A DNA stretch of 20,228 nt from CAIOSQ01 sp044359885. Its GTDB lineage: Bacteria; Pseudomonadota; Alphaproteobacteria; CACIAM-22H2. The stretch is from assembly GCA_044359885.1 (NCBI GenBank), contig JBIKLI010000033.1, forward strand, positions 1-20,228, in the 5' to 3' direction. Shown one piece after another: positions 1 to 8,547 of this stretch (the stretch's first letter is position 1; each line of letters starts with the position of its first letter). Below the pieces are notes generated by a model. That model was not told where the DNA came from, did not search any database, and saw only the letters and a list, made by a program, of their open reading frames with translations. Both the position numbers and the translations under genes were made by a program.

Positions 1-387
1 GAACGGGCGCACGACCGTCGCGCCCTGACGGTCGACCGCGATCGCGACCACGTCGAACACCGGACCGCCAAGCCGCGCGGCGATGCGGTCTAGCGCCGGC
101 ATCTCCTCGATGCAGGGCGCGCACCACGTCGCCCAGAGATTGACCAGCACGACGCGGCCGCGCCATTCGGCGAGATTGCGCGGCGTGCCGTCGCCGTCGA
201 CGAAATCCAGCGCCACCGGTGCGCCCGGCGTGGTCGCCGGCTGCCACACGCCAAGCGCCGGTCGCGCCGCCGCGGCGGGCGGCGGCGCAGGCGGCGGCGG
301 CGGGGCGACCAGCGCGTACAGCCCGAGCGCCGCGGCGAGGACGAGCCCGGCGGCGCCGGCGAGAAGGACGATCGGTCTCAGATTCAT
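1..387 (-). CDS. TlpA-family thiol-disulfide oxidoreductase, 3' end beyond window
   Basis: Membrane-anchored thioredoxin-fold protein that should act on disulfides on the outer face of the inner membrane. Visible are 129 residues from an ATG at 387. Residues 6-28 form one hydrophobic segment, a signal anchor or signal peptide. A Pro/Ala-rich spacer follows to about residue 42, then the thioredoxin domain. The active-site motif WCAPC has its cysteines at residues 89 and 92, preceded by the strand VVLVNLWAT typical of TlpA/ResA proteins. The stop codon and the C-terminal third of the domain lie before base 1. The gene is divergent from argH, an arrangement common in alphaproteobacteria, with 79 bases between the two starts. 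TlpA proteins often serve cytochrome c or oxidase maturation; nothing visible here fixes the substrate. The family call is firm and the specific role open. Confidence 0.9.
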   Translation of the reverse strand, partial: MNLRPIVLLAGAAGLVLAAALGLYALVAPPPPPAPPPAAAARPALGVWQPATTPGAPVALDFVDGDGTPRNLAEWRGRVVLVNLWATWCAPCIEEMPALDRIAARLGGPVFDVVAIAVDRQGATVVRPF

Positions 388-413
388 GGGTGCGGGCCCT
401 GCATGGACTGGCC

Positions 414-419
414 TATAAC
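414..419 (+). promoter_or_regulatory. possible -10 element for argH
   Basis: TATAAC matches the -10 consensus TATAAT at five of six positions and lies 47 bases before the argH start, in the 79-base gap between the two divergent genes. No good -35 box sits 16-18 bases upstream, so this is a weak call. The complementary strand reads GTTATA, so the same AT-rich spot could also serve the TlpA gene. Confidence 0.3.
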
Positions 420-466
420 AGCCCGCGACGACGCTTTCATCCCCCTGCCCGACCGGACAACGACCG

Positions 467-1882
467 ATGCCGACCAGGAAGCCCCGCGCGCCGCGCGCCG
501 CCGCTGCCAACCAGCTCTGGGGCGGGCGCTACGCCGCCGGCCCGGCGGCAGTCATGACCGCGATCAACGCCTCGATCGACGTCGACAAGCGGCTCTGGCG
601 CGAGGACATCCAGGGCTCTCTCGCCCATGTGGCGATGCTCGCGAAGCAGGGGATCGTCACGGCGACCGACGCCCGGAAGATCGCGCGCGGCCTGGCGCGC
701 ATCGCCGCGGAGATCGAGACCGGCCGCTTCGTGTTCCGGGCAGAACTCGAGGACATCCACATGAACATCGAGGCGCGGCTGGCCGACCTGATCGGCAAGC
801 CCGCCGGCCGACTGCACACCGCCCGCTCGCGCAACGATCAGGTCGCGACCGACATCGCGCTGTGGCTGCGCTCCGCCTGCGGCCAGGCCCAGCGCGCGAT
901 CGCGGGGCTGCAGCACGCGCTGATCGACCAGGCCGAGCGCCATGCCGCGACGATCATGCCCGGCTACACCCATCTTCAGCCTGCCCAGCCGGTCACCTTC
1001 GGCCACCACATGCTGGCTTATGTCGAGATGCTCGGCCGAGACCGCGGCCGCTTCGCCGACGCGGCCAGGCGCGGCAACCGCTCGCCGCTGGGGGCGGCGG
1101 CGCTGGCCGGCACCTCGTTCCCGATCGACCGCCATGCGACCGCCCGCGCGATGGGCTTCGACGGGCCCACCGACAATTCGCTCGATTCGGTCGCCAGCCG
1201 CGATTTCGGCCTGGAGTTCCTCGCCGCCTGCGCGATCGTCTCCACGCATCTGTCGCGGCTGGCCGAAGAGCTGGTGATCTGGACCAATCCGCTCTTCGGC
1301 TTCGTGACGCTGTCGGACGCCTTCACCACCGGCAGCTCGATCATGCCGCAGAAACGCAACCCCGACGCCGCCGAGCTGGTTCGCGCCAAGGCAGGGGCGG
1401 CCCTGGGCGCCTTCGTCCGGCTGTCGACGATCCTCAAGGGACTGCCGCTGACCTATGGCAAGGACATGCAGGACGACAAGCCGGCGCTGTTCGAGGCGGC
1501 CGACGCGCTCGAACTCAGCCTCGCCGCGATGACCGGCATGATCGCCGACATGAAGGCCGATCCCGAGCGCATGCGCGCCGCGGCGGGCGGCGGCTTCTCG
1601 ACCGCGACCGACCTCGCCGACTGGCTGGTGCGCGAGGCCGGTCTGCCCTTCCGCGAAGCGCATCACGTCACCGGCCGGCTCGTGCGGCTGGCCGAGGAGA
1701 AGGGCTGCGACCTGCCGGACCTGCCGCTGGAGGCCATGCGCGCCGTCGACCGGCGCATCGCCAAGGGCGTCTACGGCGTGCTCGGGGTCGACAACTCGGT
1801 GCGCTCGCGCCGCAGCCATGGCGGCACCGCGCCCGCGAACGTCGCCCGCGCCGCCCGGGCGGCGCGGCGCCGCTGGCGATGA
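467..1882 (+). CDS. argH: argininosuccinate lyase
   Basis: Last step of arginine synthesis: splits argininosuccinate into arginine and fumarate in the cytoplasm, as a homotetramer. The product is 471 aa, normal for the family. Near the N terminus is LWGGRY, the usual opening of ArgH. TARSRNDQ (residues 118-125) belongs to the second conserved region, and GSSIMPQKRNP (from about residue 289) is the fumarase/aspartase superfamily signature carrying the flexible catalytic loop. The C terminus ends with the customary SHGGTAP segment plus a short Ala/Arg tail. The ATG at 467 puts LWGGRY at a normal distance from the start; no strong Shine-Dalgarno is seen. The stop overlaps the start of the next gene as ATGA, indicating translational coupling to the lipoprotein. 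Confidence 0.97.
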   Translation: MPTRKPRAPRAAAANQLWGGRYAAGPAAVMTAINASIDVDKRLWREDIQGSLAHVAMLAKQGIVTATDARKIARGLARIAAEIETGRFVFRAELEDIHMNIEARLADLIGKPAGRLHTARSRNDQVATDIALWLRSACGQAQRAIAGLQHALIDQAERHAATIMPGYTHLQPAQPVTFGHHMLAYVEMLGRDRGRFADAARRGNRSPLGAAALAGTSFPIDRHATARAMGFDGPTDNSLDSVASRDFGLEFLAACAIVSTHLSRLAEELVIWTNPLFGFVTLSDAFTTGSSIMPQKRNPDAAELVRAKAGAALGAFVRLSTILKGLPLTYGKDMQDDKPALFEAADALELSLAAMTGMIADMKADPERMRAAAGGGFSTATDLADWLVREAGLPFREAHHVTGRLVRLAEEKGCDLPDLPLEAMRAVDRRIAKGVYGVLGVDNSVRSRRSHGGTAPANVARAARAARRRWR

Positions 1883-2031
1883 GCGGGGATCCGGCGATGG
1901 CGACCTGCGCCCGGCGCGGTCTTGCCGCGCTGCTCGCGGCGCTGCTGCTCGCCGCCTGCGGCCGGCGCGGTCTGCCCGAGCCCCCGGCAGACGCCGATCC
2001 GGCCTATCCGCGACGCTACCCGACCCGATGA
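1879..2031 (+). CDS. lptM: small LptM-like lipoprotein
   Basis: A 50-residue protein. After a few N-terminal residues comes a hydrophobic stretch (ARRGLAALLAALLLAAC) ending in a lipobox LLAAC, so residue 26 or its equivalent should be the lipidated cysteine. The mature part starts CGRRGLPEPP, matching the LptM/YifL pattern CGxxGxLxxP found in many proteobacteria. LptM (formerly YifL) helps maturation of the LPS translocon LptD in E. coli; that role here is inferred by family. The start ATG at 1879 overlaps the argH stop by 4 bases; an internal ATG at 1897 is an alternative that gives a more compact signal peptide. A small lipoprotein between argH and lysA is a recurring alphaproteobacterial arrangement. 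The gene is 7 bases before lysA. Confidence 0.8.
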   Translation: MSGDPAMATCARRGLAALLAALLLAACGRRGLPEPPADADPAYPRRYPTR

Positions 2032-2038
2032 GAGTCCC

Positions 2039-3301
2039 ATGAGCTTCGCCTATCGCGACGGCGTCCTCCATGCCGAGGACGTCCCGCTCGACGAGATCGC
2101 CGCGCGCTTCGGCACGCCGACCTATGTCTATTCCTCGGCCATGCTGCGCGCCCGCTACCGCGACTATGCCGCGGCCTTCGCCGGGCTCGACGCGACGATC
2201 TGTTACGCGCTCAAGGCCAATCCGAACCAGGCGGTGATCGCCACCTTCGCGCGCGAGGGCGCCGGCGCCGACATCGTCTCGCTGGGCGAGCTCAAGCGCG
2301 CACTGGCCGCCGGCGTGCCCGCCGGGAAGATCGTGTTCGCCGGCGTCGGCAAGACCGAGGAGGAGATGCGCGCTGCGCTCGCGGCCGGGATCCTTCAGTT
2401 CAACGTCGAATCCGAGCCCGAGCTGCGGCTGCTGTCCGAGGTCGCGACCGCGATGGGCCGCACGGCGCCGGTGGCGCTGCGCGTCAACCCCGATGTCGAC
2501 GCCAAGACGCATGCCAAGATCACCACCGGCAAGGCCGAGAACAAGTTCGGCATCGACATGACCGAGGCGCCGCGGGTGGCCGCCCTGGCACGCAGCCTGC
2601 CCGGCATCGCGCTCGAAGCCCTCAGCGTCCATATCGGTTCGCAGCTGACGTCGATCGAGCCGTTCCGCGAAGCCTTCGCGCGGCTGGGGGCGCTCGCCCG
2701 GGCGTTGAACGCGACCGGGCCGCGGCTCAGACGCCTCGATTTCGGCGGCGGCGTCGGCGTGGTCTATCGCGACGAGACGCCGCCCGACCTCGCCGGCTAC
2801 GCCGCGGCGGTCCGCGACGCGGTCGCCGGCCTCGATGTGGGCATCGTGCTCGAGCCCGGCCGCCACCTCGTCGCCGAGGCCGGCGTGCTGCTGTCGCGCG
2901 TGATCCGCGTCAAGGAGGGCACGGCCAGACGTTTCGCCATCGTCGACGCGGCCATGAACGACCTGATCCGCCCGACGCTCTATGAGGCATGGATGCCGAT
3001 CCGGCCGGTGACCGCTCCGCGTGCGGGCGCCAACGAGGCGGTGATGGACGTCGTCGGTCCGGTCTGCGAGACCGGCGACTATCTGGCCAAGGACCGGGCC
3101 CTGCCGCCGCTCTCCGCGGGAGACCTGATCGTCGTCGGCGCGGCCGGCGCCTATGGCGCCGCGATGAGTTCGACCTACAACACGCGCCCGCTCGCCGCCG
3201 AGGTCATGGTCAACGGCTCGGCGGTGGCGGTGGTCCGGCCGCGCCAGGACGTCGAGGCCCTGATCGCGGGCGAGACGCTGGCGCCCTGGCTGACGGGCTG
3301 A
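2039..3301 (+). CDS. lysA: diaminopimelate decarboxylase
   Basis: PLP enzyme that decarboxylates meso-diaminopimelate to lysine in the cytoplasm. The product is 420 aa, as expected. The PLP lysine is K59 in YALKAN. HIGSQ begins at about residue 198, the glycine-rich phosphate site DFGGGVGV follows, then EPGR. The conserved cysteine that reaches the partner active site is C343, in VCETGD rather than the commoner VCESGD. GAYGAAMSSTYN is the C-terminal signature. The reading frame is open upstream to 1922, but MSFAYRDG at 2039 is the start that fits the family and the spacing to the preceding stop. Very probably cotranscribed with argH and the lipoprotein gene. Confidence 0.96.
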   Translation: MSFAYRDGVLHAEDVPLDEIAARFGTPTYVYSSAMLRARYRDYAAAFAGLDATICYALKANPNQAVIATFAREGAGADIVSLGELKRALAAGVPAGKIVFAGVGKTEEEMRAALAAGILQFNVESEPELRLLSEVATAMGRTAPVALRVNPDVDAKTHAKITTGKAENKFGIDMTEAPRVAALARSLPGIALEALSVHIGSQLTSIEPFREAFARLGALARALNATGPRLRRLDFGGGVGVVYRDETPPDLAGYAAAVRDAVAGLDVGIVLEPGRHLVAEAGVLLSRVIRVKEGTARRFAIVDAAMNDLIRPTLYEAWMPIRPVTAPRAGANEAVMDVVGPVCETGDYLAKDRALPPLSAGDLIVVGAAGAYGAAMSSTYNTRPLAAEVMVNGSAVAVVRPRQDVEALIAGETLAPWLTG

Positions 3302-3360
3302 AGGGCGGCGAGCCGCCGCTGGACCCTGGCCGCCGCACTCGGGCAGACTAGCTCCCTCTG

Positions 3361-3377
3361 GCGGGCGCCACGCCCGC
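3361..3377 (+). promoter_or_regulatory. hairpin directly before the DUF4175 ribosome binding site
   Basis: GCGGGCG, a three-base loop and CGCCCGC form a perfect 7-bp hairpin that ends at 3377. It is followed at once by AGGAAGG, the Shine-Dalgarno of the next gene, with 7 bases to its ATG. There is no T-run, so it is not an intrinsic terminator for lysA. It may stabilise the mRNA or modulate access to the start site. Confidence 0.35.
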
Positions 3378-3391
3378 AGGAAGGACCAGCC

Positions 3392-5980
3392 ATGGACGAG
3401 CCGACGGCCCGCGCATCGTCGCCCGCGCGCGACTCCGACGCCCTCCGCCGCCTCGGCCGGCGCCTGTTCCAGGCGCGACTGGCGCTCGTCTGGGAGGATC
3501 TGTGGCGCGCGCTGTGGCCGGGGCTGGCGCTGGCCGGCGTGTTCGCCGTGGTGGCGCTGCTCGACATCCTGCCCCGGCTGGCGGCACCGGTTCACGGCGC
3601 GATGCTGGCGCTGTTCGCGCTCGCTGCCGTGGCGGTGCTGATCGCGGCGCTGCGCCGCCTGGCCTGGCCGGACGAACACCGCGCCGGCCGCCGGCTGGAG
3701 ACCGAGAGCGGCCTTGCCCACAGGCCATTGACCGCGCTGCGCGACAGCCAGGCCGGCGGCGCCGACGACCCGGCGAGCGCCGCGCTGTGGCGGGCCTATC
3801 GCGCCCGCGTCGCCGCGCGGATGGGGGCGCTGAAGCCGTTCTGGCCGCGCCCGCATCTGGCCGCGCGCGATCCGATGGCGCTGCGCGGGCTGATCCTGCT
3901 GCTGATCGTCGCCGCCGCCGCGCTGGGTCCCGGCAGCATCGCCGAACGGTTTCGCCGCGCGGTCGCGCCCGGGGCCATGGCGGCGGCGGCGCCGCCCGGC
4001 GTGCTCGACATCTGGATCACGCCCCCGGCCTATACCGGCCTGCCGCCGCTGGTGCCGCGGCCCGGCACCGACACGGTGCTGTCGCTGCCCGCCGGCTCCG
4101 CGCTGCTCGCCCAGGTCTCCGGCGGCGTCGGACTGCCCAGTCTTTCCGTCGACGGCAAGGCGACGCCGTTCGAAGCGATCGACGCGCGCAGCTTCCGGAT
4201 CGCCGCCGCGATCGACGCCGGACGTACGCTGCGCATCGAACAGAGCGGCAAGCCGCTCGCCGCCTGGACCATCGAGGTGATCCCCGACGCGCCGCCCTCC
4301 GCCGCCTTCGCCGAGCCGCCGAGCCGCACGCGCCGCGCGGCGCTGAAGCTGGACTTCGAAGCCGCCGACGACTACGGCGTCGCGAGCGCGGCGGCGCTGG
4401 TCCGCCGCGCCGAGACGCCTGCCGGCGTCGCGGCCGAGACGATCGAATTGCCGCTGACCCTGCCCGAGCCCAACGCGCGTGCCGCGCGCAGCAGCGGCTT
4501 CCATGACCTGACCGCCCATCCCTGGGCGGGTCTCAAGGCGATGGTCCGGATCAAGGTCGTCGACACCGCGGGCCAGCCCGGCCTGTCCGAGGAAGCCGAG
4601 ATCGTGCTGCCCGAGCGGCTGTTCCAGAACCCCGTCGCGCGCGCGATCGTCGAGCAGCGCAAGATCCTGGTCGGCGATCCGGCAGGCCAGCGTCGCGGCG
4701 TCGTCGCGGCGCTCAACGCCATCGCCGGCGTGCCGTCGCAATACCAGGACGACACCGTGGTGTTCCTGGGGCTGCGGCTGGCCGCGCTGCGGCTGGACGC
4801 GCGCGATGGCGCCGAGGCGCCCAATGTCGATGCGGTGCAATCGCTGCTCTGGGATCTGGCCCTGCGCATCGAGGACGGACGCCTCAGCCTCGCCGAGCGC
4901 GAGTTGCGCGCGCTGCAGCAGCGCCTGCAGGATGCGATCGCCAATCGCGAGAGCGACGAGGAGATCGAACGCCTGATCCGCGAACTGCAGCAGGCGATCG
5001 ACCGCTACCTGCAGGCGATGATCGAGAACGCGATGCGCAACCCGCAGGATCCGCGCGCCCAGCGGCGCATGGACCGCAACGCCCAGCGCATCGACCGCAT
5101 GGACCTGCAGCGCATGCTGGACCAGGCGCGGCAGATGGCCCGCACCGGGGCACGCGAACAGGCGCGCGACATGCTGCAGCGGCTGCAGGAGATGCTCGAG
5201 AACCTGCGCGCCGGCCAGCCGATGCAGGCCCAGCAGGGCGAGGGCGAAGGCGAAGGCGAGGGCGAGGGCGAGGGCGAAGGCGAGAGCGCCGGACGGATGA
5301 TGCAGGGGCTGCAGGACATGATGCGCCGGCAGCAGCAGCTGACCGACCGCAATTTCCGCCGCTCGCAGCAGCAGCGCCCGGGTCAGCGCGGCCAGCCCGG
5401 CCAACAGGGCCAGCGCGGACAGCCGGGGCAGCCAGGTCAGCAGGGGCAGCCCGGCGGCGAACCGGGCGAGGGCGACGCCGAAGGCGACGTCGCCGAGCAG
5501 GATGCGCTGCGCCGCCAGCTGGGCGAGATGATGCGATCGCTCTCCGACCGGACCGGCCGCATCCCGGACAGTCTCGCGCGCGCCGAACGGGCGATGCGCG
5601 AGGCGATCGACGCGATGCAGCGGGGCCAGCCGGGACGCGCGGTGCGGCCGCAGATGGATGCCCTCGACCAGATGCGCCAGGGCGCGCGCGAAATGGTCCA
5701 GCAGCTGATGGATCAGGCCGCTGGCCAGCAAGGACGCGGCGAGGACGGGCGCGGCGAGACGCCGGAGGATGCCGAAGCGCAGGCCCAGGATCGCGATCCG
5801 GCCGGGCGGCCGATGAACAACGGCCTCGGCGGAACGAGTTCCAGCGATGTCGGGATCCCCGCCCAGGGGGACCTGCAGCGCTCGCGCGAGATCCTCGACG
5901 AGTTGCTGCGACGCGCCGGCGAACGGTTCCGGCCGCAGCTGGAGCGGGAGTATATCGACCGGCTGCTTCGGCGCTTCTAG
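3392..5980 (+). CDS. DUF4175 (TIGR02302-type) membrane protein
   Basis: 862 aa, matching the usual length of a family found mainly in alphaproteobacteria next to lysA; its function is not established. Residues about 41-60 and 68-87 are two membrane segments and residues about 165-182 a third. A large extracytoplasmic part follows, rich in beta-forming stretches to about residue 440. From about 480 onward it becomes helical and Gln/Arg/Met-rich, probably coiled coil. That part is broken by two low-complexity blocks: eight Gly-Glu dipeptides at 616-631 and nine Gly-X-Y triplets at 664-690. The C terminus returns to ordinary sequence ending in a basic helix (EREYIDRLLRRF). The Shine-Dalgarno AGGAAGG is well placed. 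A role in the envelope is inferred only from topology and neighbours. Confidence 0.85.
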   Translation: MDEPTARASSPARDSDALRRLGRRLFQARLALVWEDLWRALWPGLALAGVFAVVALLDILPRLAAPVHGAMLALFALAAVAVLIAALRRLAWPDEHRAGRRLETESGLAHRPLTALRDSQAGGADDPASAALWRAYRARVAARMGALKPFWPRPHLAARDPMALRGLILLLIVAAAALGPGSIAERFRRAVAPGAMAAAAPPGVLDIWITPPAYTGLPPLVPRPGTDTVLSLPAGSALLAQVSGGVGLPSLSVDGKATPFEAIDARSFRIAAAIDAGRTLRIEQSGKPLAAWTIEVIPDAPPSAAFAEPPSRTRRAALKLDFEAADDYGVASAAALVRRAETPAGVAAETIELPLTLPEPNARAARSSGFHDLTAHPWAGLKAMVRIKVVDTAGQPGLSEEAEIVLPERLFQNPVARAIVEQRKILVGDPAGQRRGVVAALNAIAGVPSQYQDDTVVFLGLRLAALRLDARDGAEAPNVDAVQSLLWDLALRIEDGRLSLAERELRALQQRLQDAIANRESDEEIERLIRELQQAIDRYLQAMIENAMRNPQDPRAQRRMDRNAQRIDRMDLQRMLDQARQMARTGAREQARDMLQRLQEMLENLRAGQPMQAQQGEGEGEGEGEGEGEGESAGRMMQGLQDMMRRQQQLTDRNFRRSQQQRPGQRGQPGQQGQRGQPGQPGQQGQPGGEPGEGDAEGDVAEQDALRRQLGEMMRSLSDRTGRIPDSLARAERAMREAIDAMQRGQPGRAVRPQMDALDQMRQGAREMVQQLMDQAAGQQGRGEDGRGETPEDAEAQAQDRDPAGRPMNNGLGGTSSSDVGIPAQGDLQRSREILDELLRRAGERFRPQLEREYIDRLLRRF
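5237..5284 (+). repeat. in-frame hexanucleotide repeat coding (Gly-Glu)x8
   Basis: Eight tandem six-base units GGCGAG or GGCGAA inside the DUF4175 gene encode alternating Gly-Glu at residues 616-631. The third codon base varies between units. Gain or loss of one unit keeps the reading frame, so the tract length may differ between strains. Confidence 0.9.
5381..5461 (+). repeat. collagen-like Gly-X-Y block in the DUF4175 protein
   Basis: Nine uninterrupted triplets, each starting with Gly and mostly of the form GQP, GQR or GQQ, at residues 664-690. A glutamine-rich segment precedes and an acidic Gly/Glu stretch follows. The DNA repeats imperfectly, with varying synonymous codons. Confidence 0.85.
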
Positions 5981-6009
5981 CCGCGCACCGGTGGCGCGTC
6001 ACGCCGCCT

Positions 6010-6804
6010 TCAGCGCGGCTGCCCGATATCGTGATGGATGCGGTGGGGCATCTGCGCCAGCGGGCTCAGCCGGATGGTCAGTTCGGCCGGACGCACCGTG
6101 TCGATCGGCACGACCGCCGAGAAGCTCGTCGCTTCTCCCGGCCAGAGCCAGCGGCGATCGGGTTCGAAATACCAGCGGTTGAGCTCCAGCCGGCGCCGGT
6201 CGTAGAGCCGGCCTTCGAGCGTGGCGATGCTGCGCGGCACCCAGGTGGTGTTGCGCACGTCGCCGCCGACGCGAATGCTGCGCGGCAGCGCGGCCGGATC
6301 CAGCCGGGCCAGTTCGGGATCGGTGCGCAGGTTGTCCAGCGCCAGCCCGTCGCTGCTCATCTCCGGCATCAGTTGCACGAGGCGGTAGACGGGACGGGTC
6401 CATGGAACCTCGACCGCCACCACCTCGTGCATGTAGATGGCGCCGGCAAGGCCAAGAACGGCGATCCCGGCGACAGTCCAGGCCAGCGACCGCCGGATCA
6501 GGCGCAAGAGCGCCGTCCGATCGCGCCTGGGTCGCGCCGGCGGCGCCGAAATGACCGGCGGCTCGTCGGGGATGGCAAAGACCGGAACGGGTTCGGGAAC
6601 CGGTTCGGGTTCGCGCTCGGGTTCGGGTCCCGGCGGCTCGAAGACCGGTTCGGGCGGCAGCCGCCGGCGGCCCGGCTCGATGCCGTCGGCGTCGACCTGC
6701 CATTCGTGGCGGCAGCGCCCGCAACGCAGGCGACGCCCATCGGGCTGCAGGGCGCGATCGGCGACACGGAACCTTACGGCGCAGTTGGGGCAGGCGAGGA
6801 TCAT
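6010..6804 (-). CDS. MJ0042-type zinc-ribbon, DUF3426-like membrane protein
   Basis: 264 aa. The N-terminal zinc ribbon has CPNC (C5, C8) and CGRC (C28, C31), and RFRV between them is typical of the MJ0042 finger. A Pro/Glu-rich linker covers about residues 50-91, one membrane helix residues 107-124, and a C-terminal domain of about 130 residues contains GGDVRNTTWV and WPGEATSF, resembling DUF3426. Predicted topology: finger in the cytoplasm, C-terminal domain outside. The frame extends 12 codons further, but starting at 6804 places the first CPNC at the normal distance. It is divergent from ftsE with a 170-base gap, a pairing seen in other alphaproteobacteria, and convergent with the DUF4175 gene only 29 bases away. 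No function is proven. Confidence 0.88.
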   Translation of the reverse strand: MILACPNCAVRFRVADRALQPDGRRLRCGRCRHEWQVDADGIEPGRRRLPPEPVFEPPGPEPEREPEPVPEPVPVFAIPDEPPVISAPPARPRRDRTALLRLIRRSLAWTVAGIAVLGLAGAIYMHEVVAVEVPWTRPVYRLVQLMPEMSSDGLALDNLRTDPELARLDPAALPRSIRVGGDVRNTTWVPRSIATLEGRLYDRRRLELNRWYFEPDRRWLWPGEATSFSAVVPIDTVRPAELTIRLSPLAQMPHRIHHDIGQPR

Positions 6805-6842
6805 GGAACCCGGACATCCCCAGGCGCAGCGACAGGGCATCT

Positions 6843-6871
6843 ATGTAAACGCCGGGCGACCACGCTGACAA
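6843..6871 (-). promoter_or_regulatory. possible promoter of the zinc-ribbon gene
   Basis: On the minus strand TTGTCA (6871-6866) matches the -35 consensus at five of six positions. A weak -10 (TTACAT or TACATA) follows after 17 or 18 bases, about 40 bases before the start at 6804. The -10 is poor, so the call is tentative. No convincing promoter for ftsE was found in the same gap. Confidence 0.3.
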
Positions 6872-6974
6872 GCCGGGGCTGGCCAAGGGTCCGGCCTCAT
6901 CGCACGACGCCCGTTGCCGTCGGCACCGGCGGTGCGGGAAACTGAGCCTCGTGTTGGACAAGCCCGCGAGCGCC

Positions 6975-7670
6975 ATGGCCGAGACGGTGCCGATCGTCGA
7001 CTGCGAGGATGTCGGGCTGCGCTACGGCGCGGGCCCCGAGGTGCTGAGCGGGATCGGCCTGCGGCTTCGGCCAGGCTCGTTCCACTTCGTGACCGGCCCG
7101 TCGGGGGCGGGCAAGTCGTCGCTGCTCGCGCTGCTGCATGTCGGCGCGCTGCCAAGCCATGGGCGGCTGCGGCTGTTCGGCACCGATCCGGCCGGCATCG
7201 GCCGCGACGCCCGCGCCGCCCTGCGGCGTCGCATCGGCGTCGTGTTCCAGGATTTCCGGCTGTTCGACGACCTCGACGTCGTCGGGAACGTCAGCCTGCC
7301 GCTGCGCGTCGCCGGCAAGGATCCGCGCGCGCATCGCAAGGAGATCCTCGACCTGCTCGGCTGGGTCGGGCTGGGCGCCAACCTTTCGGACCGGCCACCC
7401 GCGCTTTCAGGCGGCCAGAAGCAGCGCCTGGCGATCGCACGCGCGGTGATGGCGCGGCCCTCGCTGCTGCTGGCCGACGAACCGACCGGCAATGTCGACG
7501 ACGCGCTGGCGCTGCGCCTGCTCTATCTGTTCGAGGCGATGCACCGGCTGGGGACGACGGTGGTGATCGCCACCCACAACACCCGCCTCGTCGGCCGGTT
7601 CGGACATCCGCAGCTGCGCCTGGAGAACGGTCGCCTGATGGCGGCCGGCCCGGCAGCGGGGGCCCCATGA
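6975..7670 (+). CDS. ftsE: cell-division ATP-binding protein FtsE
   Basis: ABC-type ATPase that with FtsX couples division to peptidoglycan hydrolysis at the septum. The ATP site is complete: Walker A GPSGAGKS, Q-loop VVFQDFRLF, signature LSGGQKQR, Walker B LLLADEP and H-loop IATHN. FVTGPSGAGKSSLL is close to the FtsE version of Walker A. From the ATG at 6975 the product is 231 aa and the domain starts within ten residues, as in other FtsE proteins. A GTG at 6951 in the same frame would add eight residues and has a weak GGGA upstream; it cannot be excluded. The stop overlaps the ftsX start by 4 bases. The neighbour and VELLHLMGA in FtsX secure the FtsE call over other ABC ATPases. Confidence 0.93.
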   Translation: MAETVPIVDCEDVGLRYGAGPEVLSGIGLRLRPGSFHFVTGPSGAGKSSLLALLHVGALPSHGRLRLFGTDPAGIGRDARAALRRRIGVVFQDFRLFDDLDVVGNVSLPLRVAGKDPRAHRKEILDLLGWVGLGANLSDRPPALSGGQKQRLAIARAVMARPSLLLADEPTGNVDDALALRLLYLFEAMHRLGTTVVIATHNTRLVGRFGHPQLRLENGRLMAAGPAAGAP

Positions 7671-8545
7671 TCGGCCGCCCTCGGCGCCTCGGGGTGCTGG
7701 CGAGGGGCTCCGGCGGCGGCCTCGCCGGGATCGCCGGGGCTGCGATCTTCGTCGCCTGCGTGGCGCTGGCGGCGGCGCTCGCCACCGGCGACGCGACCGG
7801 ACGCTGGCGCGCGACCCTCGCCGGCGCGCTCACGGTCGAGATCCCGCCCGGTCCCGACGCCGAGGCCGAAGCGACGCGCGCGGCCGATGCCCTTCGCGCC
7901 CTGCCTGACATCGTCGCCATCGAGCGGCTGCCGCCGGAGCGGCTTGGCGCGCTGCTCGCGCCCTGGCTGGGACCTCAGGCCGGCATCGACGGGCTCCCGC
8001 TGCCGGTCCTGCTCGACTTGCGCATCGCCCCGGGACGCCGTTTCGACGCCGATGCGGCGCGCGACCTGCTGGCCCGCGCCGCGCCCGAGGCGCGGCTCGA
8101 GGATCACGGCGCCTGGCGCGACGCGATCGGTCGCCTGTCATGGATCGCGATCGGGCTGGCCGGCGCAGTCGCGGCCGCGGCGGCGGCGGCGGCGGCGCTG
8201 GCCGTGATCCTCGCGACGCGCGCCCGCCTCGCCGCCAACCGGGCGCGGGTCGAACTGCTGCATCTGATGGGGGCGCGCGACCGGGCGATCGCCCGCGATC
8301 TGGCCGGCGCCGCGATGGCGGCGACGGCGGTGGGCGGCGCCTTCGGACTGGCGGGCGCGATCGCGCTGCTGCTCGCGGCGCGATCCGCCGCGACGGCCGG
8401 CATGATCGAACTGGGCGCCCTGCCCCTGCCGGCCTTCACGCCGGTCCACTGGACGTTGTTGATACTGCCGCTGCCCGCCTGCACCTTGCTGGCCGGCGTC
8501 GCCGCGGCCCTGACGGCGCGCGCCGCGCTGCGGAGGCTGCCCTGA
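7667..8545 (+). CDS. ftsX: cell-division permease-like protein FtsX
   Basis: 292 aa inner-membrane partner of FtsE. Topology fits FtsX: one helix at about residues 19-42, an extracytoplasmic domain of about 110 residues, then three C-terminal helices. The first of these contains a run of alanines encoded by a GCG-rich stretch near 8170-8200. The loop after it carries VELLHLMGARDRAIARDL, matching the conserved VELLHLVGA segment of FtsX. FtsX has lost the transport function of related permeases and instead activates cell-wall hydrolases or their activators; that is family knowledge. The ATG overlaps the ftsE stop, implying equal production of the two subunits. The extracytoplasmic loop is Ala/Arg-rich and poorly conserved, so the hydrolase partner cannot be guessed. 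Confidence 0.92.
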   Translation: MIGRPRRLGVLARGSGGGLAGIAGAAIFVACVALAAALATGDATGRWRATLAGALTVEIPPGPDAEAEATRAADALRALPDIVAIERLPPERLGALLAPWLGPQAGIDGLPLPVLLDLRIAPGRRFDADAARDLLARAAPEARLEDHGAWRDAIGRLSWIAIGLAGAVAAAAAAAAALAVILATRARLAANRARVELLHLMGARDRAIARDLAGAAMAATAVGGAFGLAGAIALLLAARSAATAGMIELGALPLPAFTPVHWTLLILPLPACTLLAGVAAALTARAALRRLP

Positions 8546-8547
8546 CC

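Noticed and set aside
437..5731. A 1764-codon open frame on the minus strand
   Set aside because: It lies antisense to argH, lysA and the DUF4175 gene, all with clear family motifs. Its translation is Arg/Gly/Ala/His-rich without domain patterns. Very high GC leaves few stop codons in shadow frames.
8165..8202. GCG-rich trinucleotide run as a regulatory repeat
   Set aside because: It encodes the alanine-rich membrane helix of FtsX and is explained by codon bias.
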